51,685 bases of DNA from Tychonema bourrellyi FEM_GT703 (GCF_002412335.2 NZ_NXIB02000006.1:1-51685); one strand, 5' to 3'; counted from the first letter of the stretch, positions 32,678-41,775 are shown. The notes: a model not told the origin generated them from the letters alone. A program made the numbers and translations.

Positions 32678-34156
32678 ATGCAAAACAAATCAAAGCGATT
32701 TCCAAAACATTTCATCCTATTTTTTCTAACACTTTCATTATTACTAACCACCTCAATCAATCCAGTTTACTCACACTGGGCAGATTTATCCGTAGCAGAA
32801 ATAGTAGTCAACGATTCCCAAACCGAAATAACCTTAACTTTCCCAACCGGCTTAACAAAATTTGCAGACGACAATCAAGACAGTCAGCTACAACCCGCTG
32901 AAGTTCGCAACCACCAAACACAGCTAGAAAAGTTTTTCAGCGAAAACATTACCATCAAAAATATCAACAAAATTCCAGGAAATATATCAATAATATCCCT
33001 AGAAATAGCAGCCAAAACCGCCAACTTAATTCAGCAACCCAATACCCACAGCACTTTAATCTTAGACTACACCTGGCCCGCAGTTGCTCAAATCCCAACG
33101 CCTAATTTACCTACTTCCAACTTAACCTCAAAAAGCAAGTTTTGGATTAATTATCATCTATTCTTGCCAGGAATTACCACAGCTAGCTGTCAAGCGACAA
33201 TTGTCCAAGCAGGTGCGATCAAGAGCTTTGTATTTACACCACAAAATCGGGAATTTTTAGTAGCACAAAATGAATCAATCTGGGAAGCAAGTTGGAGTTT
33301 GCTGTTAGCATTAGCCGGAGCATTTGCTTGGGGAGCCATCCACGCGATGTCCCCCGGACACGGAAAAACCATTGTTGGCGCTTATTTGGTAGGTGCACGG
33401 GCTACTCCCCTACACGCTATATTTTTAGCAGCAACAACTACGATTACTCACACGGCTGGTGTGTTTGCTGTCGGCGGAATTACTCTGTTTGCTTCTCATT
33501 TAATTGACCCTGAAAAACTGAATCCTTGGTTGAATTTAATCTCTGGTTTTTTGGTTGCTTTAATTGGCTTCAAGCTACTTATCGAAAGAACCAAAAATAG
33601 GTTCGGACTTAAAAATTCAGTCTTCAAATATTTCAAGACTAAAATTGTCAATCAAAATTGGGATTTAAGAACTAAAGTCCTGACTATGAACTATGATGAA
33701 CCAGTTAATCTATTAAATCGGGGGAGTTGGGAAAGAGAATTTAAGCCGGTGAAGCCAAAAATATCTGAGCATTATCATCATCACGGAGATGGTCGTGTTC
33801 ACTCACATTTACCACCGGGAGCTGATGGTTCTCCTGTTACTTGGAAAAGCTTATTAGCATTGGGAATTTCTGGCGGTTTGTTACCTTGTCCTTCGGCTTT
33901 GGTGATGCTATTGAGTGCGTCAGCTTTGGGTAGTGTTGGTTTGGGTATGACGCTGGTGGTAGCTTTTAGTTTGGGATTGGCTTTGGTGTTGACTGCGATC
34001 GGATTAATCTTGGTTTATGCGAAAGGAAAGTTTGATAAATTGCCAAAACAAATGGCGGTAGTGCAGTTTTTGCCTGGGATTAGTGCGATGTTGGTAATGT
34101 TATTGGGATTGGGAATTACGGGACAGGCAATGTTGCAGATATTGGCTACAAATTAG
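32678..34156 (+). CDS. NicO/RcnA-type nickel-cobalt transporter-like protein
   Basis: A 492-residue membrane protein. A signal peptide (about 1-34, ending VYSHW) leads to a periplasmic domain (about 35-200), followed by about six membrane segments (from residue about 205). The family motif HAMSPGHGKT is at residues 222-231 (His222, His228), with a second conserved segment GGLLPCPSALVMLL. A His-rich loop, HYHHHGDGRVHSH (about 365-378), could bind Ni, Co or Zn. NicO-type proteins move Ni2+ or Co2+, often outward. A TauE-like relationship is also possible. Final gene of the DUF4331 set. Confidence 0.88.
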   Translation: MQNKSKRFPKHFILFFLTLSLLLTTSINPVYSHWADLSVAEIVVNDSQTEITLTFPTGLTKFADDNQDSQLQPAEVRNHQTQLEKFFSENITIKNINKIPGNISIISLEIAAKTANLIQQPNTHSTLILDYTWPAVAQIPTPNLPTSNLTSKSKFWINYHLFLPGITTASCQATIVQAGAIKSFVFTPQNREFLVAQNESIWEASWSLLLALAGAFAWGAIHAMSPGHGKTIVGAYLVGARATPLHAIFLAATTTITHTAGVFAVGGITLFASHLIDPEKLNPWLNLISGFLVALIGFKLLIERTKNRFGLKNSVFKYFKTKIVNQNWDLRTKVLTMNYDEPVNLLNRGSWEREFKPVKPKISEHYHHHGDGRVHSHLPPGADGSPVTWKSLLALGISGGLLPCPSALVMLLSASALGSVGLGMTLVVAFSLGLALVLTAIGLILVYAKGKFDKLPKQMAVVQFLPGISAMLVMLLGLGITGQAMLQILATN

Positions 34157-34315
34157 AGTTCACTGTTCACTATTTGCCATCACCCGTCAACATCACCTGA
34201 CAGTGTAATCGGAATTGATATCAGTTGTAATCAAAGATTCTCGAAAAAACTGGGTGGTTGAGCGTAGTCGAAATCCTGATCATATCGTTTCCGGTTGCAT
34301 CGGTATTGTTCAAAC

Positions 34316-34365
34316 AGTCAACAGTTAACAGTTAACAGTTAATAGTTAACAGTTAACTGTTGACA
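34316..34365. repeat. AACAGTT heptamer tract
   Basis: AACAGTCAACAGTTAACAGT, then TAACAGTTAATAGTTAACAG: about six 7-bp units, in the 226-bp gap after the transporter gene. The rest of the gap shows no gene. Confidence 0.85.
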
Positions 34366-34382
34366 TCACCTGACGGTATATA

Positions 34383-34832
34383 TCAGCCTGCACTATTATA
34401 TTTATCAATGATTTTGGCTAAATCTGGTATTCCGTTTTCGACGTAATTTTTTGCTGATGGACGGAGTTTGCCATAGGCTCCTTTTACCATCGCTCTTGTG
34501 CTATTTTCGACTTTTTTGTCGCTAATTTGGAGCAATTCGTCTGCTACTTGAGCTTTTTTTTGGGCTAGATATTCGACTGGGTTGCCATTGTTTACTGCTT
34601 CAGTCCAAAAGAAGATTCCCCGTTCAACGAGAAATGTAGTTAGTAAGTAACCGATGATATGAGCAAAAGTTTCATGGTCTTGTCCGGGTATAAGAATTTC
34701 GATCGTCCCATCATAGTAAAACAGTCGCACCCCAGGGGAGCCTTCAAAGCCTTTTTCGATAAATTTAAACTGTTCCCACATTCCATGATGGATAATGCGT
34801 TGGTCTGTAGTTTTACTCAATAGTGGAGGCAT
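34383..34832 (-). CDS. Uma2-like protein with unusual C-terminus
   Basis: A 149-residue product. The first 85 or so residues fit the Uma2 (DUF820) nuclease-like family: WEQFKFIEKGFEGSPGVRLF, YYDGTIEILIPGQDHE, IIGYLLTTFLVERGIFF. Uma2 proteins are usually about 190 residues, with a PD-(D/E)XK-type core (a D...ExK pattern) after this point. Here the second half (NNGNPVEYLAQKKAQVADEL, ENSTRAMVKGAYG) does not fit well and the catalytic ExK is not seen. It may be a truncated or diverged copy and is probably inactive. Confidence 0.6.
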   Translation of the reverse strand: MPPLLSKTTDQRIIHHGMWEQFKFIEKGFEGSPGVRLFYYDGTIEILIPGQDHETFAHIIGYLLTTFLVERGIFFWTEAVNNGNPVEYLAQKKAQVADELLQISDKKVENSTRAMVKGAYGKLRPSAKNYVENGIPDLAKIIDKYNSAG

Positions 34833-34944
34833 CGCGCTCAGATCCCATTCCAGAAGTTATGTTGATTGTAGCTTGTATTTTGAATTTTTTTGTAACCGCA
34901 GATGAAGACAGATATAATTACATCCGCGTTCATATACGAAAGAA

Positions 34945-35010
34945 TAATTGCTGTTCTGGAGTGTGTAAAACCGGGTGCTAAACTTGATCGAATAATTATT
35001 GCCGTTTTCT
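34945..35010 (+). pseudogene. Duplicated 5' fragment of the 35410 gene
   Basis: GCTGTTCTGGAGTGTGTAAA then ACCGGGTGCTAAACTT matches the first ~60 bp of the gene at 35410 with a few differences. Its start codon is changed (ATTGCT for ATGGCT), and similarity stops near 35010. A partial tandem duplication, non-functional. Confidence 0.8.
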
Positions 35011-35030
35011 TTCAGAAGTAGTATTGTGGC

Positions 35031-35285
35031 CTATTGAGAGCTATACTCACCAAATGTTGTCACATACCCCTTAACAGTAACTCCCAGATCTAATTCCTCG
35101 TGATGAATCAGTAGGTTAGATAATTGAGAAATCAAAAATTCAATCTCGCGACGGTTCTCAAACTGGAGAAAAATACTGCTACCTTCACCCTTAATAATCA
35201 CCGTTGGAATATCGCTGTCGTCTAACTGTGAATCAATATCTGGGATTATTTGTCTGATTTGCTCTTCAGTCCATATCTGACTCAT
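35031..35285 (-). CDS. Small hypothetical protein
   Basis: An 84-residue acidic protein (MSQIWTEEQIRQIIPDIDSQ, IFLQFENRREIEFLISQLSN). I do not recognise a family. It is divergent from the 35410 gene. Low-complexity features are absent and the codon use looks normal, so it is likely a real gene. Confidence 0.65.
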   Translation of the reverse strand: MSQIWTEEQIRQIIPDIDSQLDDSDIPTVIIKGEGSSIFLQFENRREIEFLISQLSNLLIHHEELDLGVTVKGYVTTFGEYSSQ

Positions 35286-35409
35286 TCCTCTATCTCCCGT
35301 TCAAAAATGCAGTACAATTATAGCAGAGAAATCTAGAATCTGTAACTCAACCCCGAAAAGTCGAAAATCGCCCTCAAGTGTACCGTTGCAACTACAAGGA
35401 GAAAGAATA

Positions 35410-35697
35410 ATGGCTGTTCTGGAATGTGTAAAACCTGGTGCTAAACTCGGTCAAATTATTCTGGCCGTCGATTTGACTGTTGCTGGTGCTGTCGATCGCA
35501 TTTTAGCAAAAATTCAAGACTTAGGATATGACCCAGAAATTCGTCATGTGAACTATCCCTCTGGAGTTCACGTCTTGGCAATTCTCAAAGACGAACAGCA
35601 TTCTGAAGCAGTAGATGATGACTACTTGTTAGAAGATTGGCTGCAAGTAAGGTCGGAAATCAACGCCGATGCGGTTCATCTGTGGCGCGGTAAATAA
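35410..35697 (+). CDS. Small conserved hypothetical protein
   Basis: A 95-residue protein from the ATG at 35410 (MAVLECVKPGAKLGQIILAV), preceded by AGGAGA 8 nt upstream. The sequence looks alpha/beta with VDRILAKIQDLGYD and WLQVRSEINADAVH. I cannot assign a function. Its first 20 codons are duplicated at 34945. Confidence 0.75.
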   Translation: MAVLECVKPGAKLGQIILAVDLTVAGAVDRILAKIQDLGYDPEIRHVNYPSGVHVLAILKDEQHSEAVDDDYLLEDWLQVRSEINADAVHLWRGK

Positions 35698-35723
35698 GCG
35701 AATAAACAATGACAATCAGATTC

Positions 35724-35804
35724 AGATCCCCCTAAATCCCCCTTAAGAAGGGGGACTTTGAACACTCTTGTTCCCCCCTTATTAAGGGGGGCTAGGGGGG
35801 ATCT
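35724..35804. repeat. Palindromic repeat GATCCCCCTAAATCCCCCTT
   Basis: AGATCCCCCTAAATCCCCC at the left and GGGGGCTAGGGGGGATCT at the right, an imperfect hairpin of about 80 nt. Similar to the core of elements B, E and F and to 39353-39457. It lies between convergent genes and may act as a two-way terminator. Confidence 0.85.
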
Positions 35805-35821
35805 CCGGGTCATAAAACTCC

Positions 35822-37792
35822 CTACGAACCACCCCGCAACTTGTCCAAAACCGTCCGATCCTCCAAAGTCGAAGTATCCCCCGTCACCTCTTGTCCCGCC
35901 GCCAAAGAACGCAACAAACGCCGCATAATCTTCCCGCTGCGAGTCTTCGGTAAAGCATCAGTAAATCGAATTTCACCCGGACGTGCGATCGCCCCAATTT
36001 CCTTAACAACGTGCTGCTTCAATTCCTTAGCCAATTCATCGCTAGGTTGCTGCGTATTTTCCAGCGTCACAAAAGCCACAATTTCCTCACCTTTAATCTC
36101 ATCCGGTTTCCCAACAACCGCAGCTTCCGCCACCGCTGGATGAGATACCAAAGCTGATTCAACTTCCATCGTACCGAGTCGATGTCCTGCCACATTAATC
36201 ACATCATCAACGCGGCCCATTACCCAGAAATAACCGTCTTTATCCTTGTGCGCGCCGTCCCCCGCAAAGTACACAAATTCGCCATCTTTCGGGTGCAAAT
36301 ACTCCCAATAAGTACGACGGAAGCGATCGGCATCATTGTAAAGAGTCCGCATCATGCCCGGCCAAGGATGTTTCACAACTAAATAACCACCACTTTCATT
36401 AGTTACTGGTTCGCCATCTTGGTTAACGACATCGGCAATAATTCCGGGAAAAGGAAGGGTTGCAGAACCTGGTTTTGTGGGGATTGCACCGGGTAAAGCG
36501 GTTATCATAATTCCGCCAGTTTCTGTTTGCCACCAAGTATCGACAATCGGACAATTCGAGTTACCAATTATGCGCTGATACCACATCCAAGCTTCAGGAT
36601 TAATCGGTTCGCCGACAGTTCCTAATAATCGCAAAGATGATAAATCTCTGGCATTTGGCAAGTGTTCGCCCATTTTCATAAAGGTGCGAATTGCGGTGGG
36701 TGCAGTGTAGAAAATGGTGACACCATATTTCTCAATTACATCCCAAAAACAGCCGGGATTAGAAGGGCGAGGAGCACCTTCATACATTAAAGTTGTCGCA
36801 CCGTTGGACAGCGGGCCATAGACAATATAACTGTGTCCAGTAATCCAGCCGACATCAGCAGTACACCAGTAAACATCGGTATCTTGGAGGTCGAATATCC
36901 ACTTGGTTGTCATGTGGCTATAAAGGTTATAACCGCCCGTTGTATGGACGACACCTTTCGGTTTTCCGGTACTTCCAGAAGTGTAAAGAATGAATAGCAA
37001 ATCTTCACTATCCATCGGTTCGGCTGGACAATTTGCCGATACACCTTTTTGCAAATCGTGCCACCAATGATCGCGCCCAGATTCCATGTGAATTTGCTGT
37101 TTGGTGCGCTGTACTACGAGAACGTTGGTAACGCTGGGTGCAGCATCATTTGCTAATGCTTCGTCTACTTGTGCTTTGAGGCCGACGGCGGTATCTTTGC
37201 GGAAGCCACCATCGGCGGTGATGACGAGTTTTGCTTGGCCGTCGTTGAGCCGATCGCGCAAAGCTTCGGCACTAAATCCGCCAAACACCACGCTATGTAC
37301 TGCACCGATTCTGGCACAGGCTAACATGGCGATCGCAGCTTCGGGTATCATCGGCATATAAATACCGACGCGATCGCCCTTTTGGACTCCCAATTGCTTA
37401 ATAACATTGGCCATTTGGCAAACTTCGCGGTGGAGTTGCGCGTAGGTGAGGGTGCGGGAGTCTCCGGGTTCGCCTTCCCAGATTAGGGCGGCTTTATTCT
37501 TTCGCCAAGTTGTCAAATGTCTGTCTAGACAATTGTAAGAAATGTTAATTTTACCATTGACAAACCATTTAGCAAAAGGCGGCTGCCAGTCGAGTACGGC
37601 ATCCCATTTTTGGAACCAGTCTAATTCTTGGGTGGCGAGTTCAGCCCAGAATGCTTGGGGGTCTGCTTTGGCTTTGTCGTAGAGGGCTTGGTACTCTTCT
37701 AGGCTTTTGATGTGAGCTTTTTCGGAGAATTCAGCGGGCGGCTGAAATAGGCGTTTTTCGTGGAGTATTGATTCGATCGTATCTTGTGACAT
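35822..37792 (-). CDS. acs: Acetyl-CoA synthetase
   Basis: A 656-residue AMP-forming acetate-CoA ligase that makes acetyl-CoA from acetate, ATP and CoA. The P-loop-like motif A3 is [11 protein letters not shown], the A5 segment [10 protein letters not shown] is present, and the catalytic Lys lies in [12 protein letters not shown], the residue acetylated for control in other bacteria. The N-terminal region matches the ACS family, and the length is normal. There is no adjacent Pat/CobB-type gene. Confidence 0.97.
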   Translation of the reverse strand: MSQDTIESILHEKRLFQPPAEFSEKAHIKSLEEYQALYDKAKADPQAFWAELATQELDWFQKWDAVLDWQPPFAKWFVNGKINISYNCLDRHLTTWRKNKAALIWEGEPGDSRTLTYAQLHREVCQMANVIKQLGVQKGDRVGIYMPMIPEAAIAMLACARIGAVHSVVFGGFSAEALRDRLNDGQAKLVITADGGFRKDTAVGLKAQVDEALANDAAPSVTNVLVVQRTKQQIHMESGRDHWWHDLQKGVSANCPAEPMDSEDLLFILYTSGSTGKPKGVVHTTGGYNLYSHMTTKWIFDLQDTDVYWCTADVGWITGHSYIVYGPLSNGATTLMYEGAPRPSNPGCFWDVIEKYGVTIFYTAPTAIRTFMKMGEHLPNARDLSSLRLLGTVGEPINPEAWMWYQRIIGNSNCPIVDTWWQTETGGIMITALPGAIPTKPGSATLPFPGIIADVVNQDGEPVTNESGGYLVVKHPWPGMMRTLYNDADRFRRTYWEYLHPKDGEFVYFAGDGAHKDKDGYFWVMGRVDDVINVAGHRLGTMEVESALVSHPAVAEAAVVGKPDEIKGEEIVAFVTLENTQQPSDELAKELKQHVVKEIGAIARPGEIRFTDALPKTRSGKIMRRLLRSLAAGQEVTGDTSTLEDRTVLDKLRGGS

Positions 37793-37913
37793 TGCTTTTA
37801 ACTTTAACAGCGGCTAGTCTTTTTAACTATTGTTTGCACAAGTTGGGGCAAAAGTATGTTTATTTTCCTTAAGACTTTGGGGGATTTTGTCAATCTTGGG
37901 AATCTGTGAGAAA

Positions 37914-38276
37914 TTATGGTAGCGGTAAATGCTCAATTTTATCTTGGTACTCATCATCAAATGATCCTTGACAAATCAAAATTAGCTCGTCAATATTTTG
38001 ACCAATACTCAGCTTGAAATTCAGGATAAATATTCCTGGTATATGACAATTTTGCTCTAGATGATCTATTAAATGAACTGGCATAGAGCGGCGGTTGTTG
38101 GTAACTAGAATGAAATTGTGGATTTCGCACCAAATAAGAATTTCTGGATCGAGAGTGCCTTTGGAAGGTGCTGTTAGTTCTCCCACTGCTAGAACAACCA
38201 GAGCGGGATTGCGCCTGCGAATTTGGTTAACATATGCAGGATCGACATTTTCATCAAACAGATACTGGATTGCCAT
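37914..38276 (-). CDS. DUF5615 PIN-like protein (likely toxin)
   Basis: A 120-residue PIN-like protein. The first acidic residues lie in YLFDENVDPAY and the next in LDPEILIWCEIHNFILVTNN, as in DUF5615. PIN-type folds cut RNA. It overlaps the DUF433 gene upstream (38254-38634) by about 20 bp, the usual order for this toxin-antitoxin-like pair in cyanobacteria. Not proven to be toxic. Confidence 0.85.
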   Translation of the reverse strand: MAIQYLFDENVDPAYVNQIRRRNPALVVLAVGELTAPSKGTLDPEILIWCEIHNFILVTNNRRSMPVHLIDHLEQNCHIPGIFILNFKLSIGQNIDELILICQGSFDDEYQDKIEHLPLP

Positions 38277-38634
38277 CAGCTTTTCTCATTGCATCTCTTG
38301 CTGCTCTCAGTTTGCGGATTTTTTCATACACTGGACGAGGATTGCGACGTTGTTCTTCTCGCATTTTGTCTCCCCATTCCAGCCATTCGGTTATGTACTT
38401 ACCGACTGCTTCTTTGTTGTGCAGGTAATACAAAATTGTCGCATAAACTTGTTCGAGGGTGAGGGATGTATAAACGTTAGCGATTTCTTCGGGAGTTCGA
38501 GCGCGAAACAGGTATTCATAAAGAATAGTTTCGATGCCGATGCGAGAACCTTTGAGCCGAATATCATCTGGTCTTAGGAAGTTGAAGTAGTCTTCAAGTT
38601 GCATAGCTGGTTGATTAAGGTAAGGGTTGATCAT
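38254..38634 (-). CDS. DUF433-type protein (likely antitoxin)
   Basis: A 126-residue protein from MINPYLNQPAMQLEDYFNFL (38634); Met at 38604 (MQLEDYF) is an alternative. The DUF433 segment IRLKGSRIGIETILYEYLF and TSLTLEQVYATILYYLHN form a winged-helix-like fold. The C-terminus is rich in Arg and Lys. Coupled to the DUF5615 gene by overlap, so it is probably the antitoxin. Confidence 0.85.
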   Translation of the reverse strand: MINPYLNQPAMQLEDYFNFLRPDDIRLKGSRIGIETILYEYLFRARTPEEIANVYTSLTLEQVYATILYYLHNKEAVGKYITEWLEWGDKMREEQRRNPRPVYEKIRKLRAARDAMRKADGNPVSV

Positions 38635-38681
38635 ATTATAATACCTGAACAGAAGATCGCACAAAAGCCATGACCCAAAAT

Positions 38682-39059
38682 TTAGGCATCTTCTTCATCT
38701 TCACCTGCACGCCGTTCGTATTCTAAAATGATGCCCGTAAGTTCATCTGCTGGAATATCAGCTTGTGCAGATTTTGTATAAACTGTCAGTAAAATAATTC
38801 CATTTTCAGTTTTGACATAATAAATCAGACGATAGCCGCCGCTTTTACCTTTTTGAATATCGCTATTTCTAACTCTCACTTTAAAAACATCGTAACCAAT
38901 CCCAGATATGCGATCGCCTGGTAACTCTCCCTGTTCAAGTTGTTCAATGACTGGTTGTATATCATTACGAATACTGCGATATTTTTTGGCGAGGTTGCGT
39001 AAGTTTCTTGTAAACGTTGGTGCAGCTTCAACTTGAATCAATGGTTGCTCAGACATCAT
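38682..39059 (-). CDS. RelE/ParE-type toxin, copy 1
   Basis: A 125-residue protein from MMSEQPLIQVEAAP (39059); Met at 39056 is next. It fits the RelE/ParE fold: FTRNLRNLAKKYRSIRNDI, YDVFKVRVRN, KSGGYRLIYYV. RelE-type toxins cut mRNA on the ribosome. The start overlaps the antitoxin stop by 8-11 nt (GATGATGTCTGA). It is about 85% identical to copy 2 at 41915. Confidence 0.88.
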   Translation of the reverse strand: MMSEQPLIQVEAAPTFTRNLRNLAKKYRSIRNDIQPVIEQLEQGELPGDRISGIGYDVFKVRVRNSDIQKGKSGGYRLIYYVKTENGIILLTVYTKSAQADIPADELTGIILEYERRAGEDEEDA

Positions 39060-39294
39060 CAATTCCCTCCCAGATTTGGGCAACAGGAATTGTTTTGCCA
39101 GTCATTGCTTCCTGCCAAGCTTGACGGAAATCTGCTAAAATTGATTCATTAGATTGCTCATCTTCATTAATTTCTGTTACTTCGGGAATTAGCACGATTA
39201 CTTCTACTCTGCTATTTTGCTCTAATTTTAGTGGCTCATCAATGCACAATTGTCCTCGATCGTCGATCGTTGCCATCACTTTAATTGCTTTCAT
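39049..39294 (-). CDS. Antitoxin partner of RelE-type toxin, copy 1
   Basis: An 81-residue protein from MKAIKVMATIDDRGQL (39294). An N-terminal beta-hairpin-like segment with IDEPLKL and RVEVIVLIP is followed by an acidic helical tail (FRQAWQEAMTGKTIPVAQIWEG) that is typical of toxin-wrapping antitoxin ends. It is nearly the same as the copy at 42282-42527. Confidence 0.85.
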   Translation of the reverse strand: MKAIKVMATIDDRGQLCIDEPLKLEQNSRVEVIVLIPEVTEINEDEQSNESILADFRQAWQEAMTGKTIPVAQIWEGIDDV

Positions 39295-39352
39295 AGTTAC
39301 TTCAGGTAATCTAGGGTGTGATACCAATTTAATGGGTCGTTGCACATATTTC

Positions 39353-39457
39353 GATCCCCCTAAATCCCCCTTAAGAAGGGGGACTTTGATCAGAATCTTG
39401 TCCCCCCCCTTAGTAGGGGCGGTGCCCCCGTGCCCGCCCTCTTTGTTAGGGGGGATC
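39353..39457. repeat. Palindromic repeat with a second palindrome inside
   Basis: The GATCCCCCTAAATCCCCCTT repeat as at 35724, but with AGGGGCGGTGCCCCCGTGCC inserted in its right arm (about 39413-39440). The gap 39295-39622 holds nothing else recognisable. Confidence 0.8.
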
Positions 39458-39622
39458 AGATTCTATGCAGCTTCATAAAAAATTGGTGTAAGAAATAGAT
39501 TGATGTCTAAGGCTAGTGCCTCGATCGCCTTTTTCAAGATTACCAAAAAGTTTAATGAATTGCGATAACTTTATGGGAAACTAAAAAATAGTCCATAACT
39601 GGCAATAGCTGACCGCGAAGTC

Positions 39623-41674
39623 GTGACCCAAAACCAACCTACCAAACTGGAAACTGATCAGCCAGTCAAATTAAAAAGTATGGAAATTGAAAAAGCTGGA
39701 CACCATGCGTTAGAGCTTTTTAAGTCCGATCGCAACCAAATCGAAGCCTTGCGGGTAGCTATTGGGGCGGCAGAAAGTTTACAAAAATGGACGCTAAATA
39801 ATCCCTCTGTTGCCACCTATCCCAGTACCAGTCCCCTGTTGGCCTTGCAGGTGATTCTCTCCAAAATCCGCGATCGCCATCAGTTTGTCGGACATCGGAG
39901 CACCGTCAGGAGTATTTGTTTTAGCCCGAATCAAGATGCGATCGCCACAGCCTCCATTGACGGTAGCGCCCAATTGTGGAACTTGCAGGGTAAGTGTTTG
40001 GCGACTTTCAGCGGACACAAAGACTGGGTAAATAGTGTTAGTTTTAGCCAGAAACAAAATGCGATCGCCACTGCATCCGATGACAAAACCGCCAAATTGT
40101 GGGACTTACAAGGCAATTGTCTAACGACATTCACCGGCCATAACGACTGGGTAACTAGCGTCCGTCTTAGCCCCACTGTGGCCGCGCTGGTGACGGCTTC
40201 CTATGACCGTACTGCCAAATTGTGGGACTTCCAAGGCAATTGTTTGGTGACTTTCAGCGGACATCAGCAATCGGTGACAAGTGTCTGTCTGAGCCCGAAG
40301 GGAGACACATTGGCCACTGCATCCTATGATGGTACCGCCAAATTGTGGGACTTCCGAGGCAACTGTTTGGTGACTTTCAGCGGACATGATGGATGGGTAA
40401 CTAGCTTGAGTTTTAGCCCGACAGGAAATGCGATCGCCACAGCATCCTATGACGGTACTGCAAAATTGTGGGACTTAGAAGGCAATTGTTTAGTAACATT
40501 TACCGGACATAATAGTTGGATAACTAGCCTCAGTTTCAGCCCGACAGGAGATGCAATTGCTACCGCTTCTAACGATCGCACCGCCAAAATTTGGGACTTA
40601 CAAGGCAACTGTTTAGTCACATTCAGCGGACATGATAGTTGGATTACCAGCCTCAGTTTCAGCCCAAATGGAGATGCCCTTGCTACAGCATCCAACGATC
40701 GCACTGCCAGATTGTGGCACTTACAAGGCAACAATTTAGTAACTTGTAGCGGACATCAAAAATCAGTAAATAGCGTTAGTTGTAGTCCCTATCAAGATAG
40801 AATCGCCACAGCTTCCAATGACCGCACAGCCAAATTATGGAACTTCCAAGGCAAATGTTTAGTAACATTAACCGGACACACTGACTGGGTAACAAGTGTT
40901 AGTTGTAGCCCCAATCAACCGAGAATCGCCACGACTTCCAGAGACGAAACTGCAAAATTGTGGAATTTCCAAGGCAAATGTTTAACGACTTTCATCGGAC
41001 ATCTCGACTCAGTATGGAGTGTCTGTTTTAGCCCAAAGGGAGATACAATTGCCACTGCTTCAAGGGACGCTACTACCAAATTGTGGAATTTGCGAGGCAA
41101 GTGTTTGATGACTTTCACCGGACATCAAAACTGGGTAACAAGCGTTAATTTTAGCCCAAAGGGAGATACAATTGCCACTGCTTCCAGAGACGACACTGCA
41201 AAATTGTGGAACTTCCAAGGCAAATGTTTAGCGACTTTGATCGGACATCTTGACTCAGTATGGAGTGTTTGTTTTAATCCCCATCGAGATGTTCTTGCTA
41301 CTGCTTCCAATGACGGTACTGCAAAATTGTGGGATTTATATGGCAACTGTTTAGTAACATTCACCGGACATGATGGCCCGGTGTTGAGTGTGTGTTTTAG
41401 CCCGATGGGAGATACACTTGCTACTGCTTCAATTGACCGCAGTATTAAATTGTGGGATTTGCGGGGAAATTTATTGGCGGAGTATCGCGGCTATCAGGGG
41501 AATTTGAGCTTAGGTGAGGCAAATTTTGTAGATTTGAAAACTCCGATTTATAGTGTTTGTTTTAGTCGGGATGGCAAGTTTTTGATTGCTGGTTCGGAGG
41601 ATGGAATGGTGCGGTTTTGGCCTGTGGAAAGTTTGGATGAGTTGTTGGTGAGGGCGAGAAAATGGCTTGGTTAG
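39623..41674 (+). CDS. WD40-repeat protein, 14 repeats
   Basis: A 683-residue protein. A helical N-terminal part (about 15-90: AGHHALELFKSDRNQIEALR, YPSTSPLLALQVILSKIRDR) resembles the linker that precedes WD40 repeats in large cyanobacterial effector proteins (with NACHT or CHAT domains). Then come 13 repeats of 41 residues with GH...S...SP...ATAS...LW, and one diverged last repeat (CFSRDGKFLIAGSEDGMVRF). Fourteen repeats would form two seven-bladed propellers. No enzymatic domain remains. The start is GTG with a weak ribosome binding site; ATG at 39679 is another choice. Two toxin-antitoxin pairs flank it. Confidence 0.93.
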   Translation: MTQNQPTKLETDQPVKLKSMEIEKAGHHALELFKSDRNQIEALRVAIGAAESLQKWTLNNPSVATYPSTSPLLALQVILSKIRDRHQFVGHRSTVRSICFSPNQDAIATASIDGSAQLWNLQGKCLATFSGHKDWVNSVSFSQKQNAIATASDDKTAKLWDLQGNCLTTFTGHNDWVTSVRLSPTVAALVTASYDRTAKLWDFQGNCLVTFSGHQQSVTSVCLSPKGDTLATASYDGTAKLWDFRGNCLVTFSGHDGWVTSLSFSPTGNAIATASYDGTAKLWDLEGNCLVTFTGHNSWITSLSFSPTGDAIATASNDRTAKIWDLQGNCLVTFSGHDSWITSLSFSPNGDALATASNDRTARLWHLQGNNLVTCSGHQKSVNSVSCSPYQDRIATASNDRTAKLWNFQGKCLVTLTGHTDWVTSVSCSPNQPRIATTSRDETAKLWNFQGKCLTTFIGHLDSVWSVCFSPKGDTIATASRDATTKLWNLRGKCLMTFTGHQNWVTSVNFSPKGDTIATASRDDTAKLWNFQGKCLATLIGHLDSVWSVCFNPHRDVLATASNDGTAKLWDLYGNCLVTFTGHDGPVLSVCFSPMGDTLATASIDRSIKLWDLRGNLLAEYRGYQGNLSLGEANFVDLKTPIYSVCFSRDGKFLIAGSEDGMVRFWPVESLDELLVRARKWLG

Positions 41675-41689
41675 ATTTGTTGACCCAGG

Positions 41690-41775
41690 ACTTATGCACA
41701 GATAACGTAATTCTGTCATTGCGAGAGAAGCGTTAGCATAAACAATCCGAAGGAAAGCAATCTTAAAGCTTTTTT
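41690..41775. repeat. Degenerate CATTGCGAG ... GAAGCAATC repeat
   Basis: GTCATTGCGAGAGAAGCG and GAAGGAAAGCAATC face each other as imperfect inverted copies of a common short bacterial repeat. The rest of 41675-41914 shows nothing. Confidence 0.4.

Noticed and set aside
32678..34156. Cobalamin riboswitch before the NicO-type gene
   Set aside because: The 87-bp gap is filled by a palindrome and an ordinary ribosome binding region; too short for the riboswitch.
39794..41364. Minus-strand frames of 67-95 codons in the WD40 gene
   Set aside because: Shadows of the 123-bp repeat; the plus-strand frame is continuous with clear WD40 motifs.
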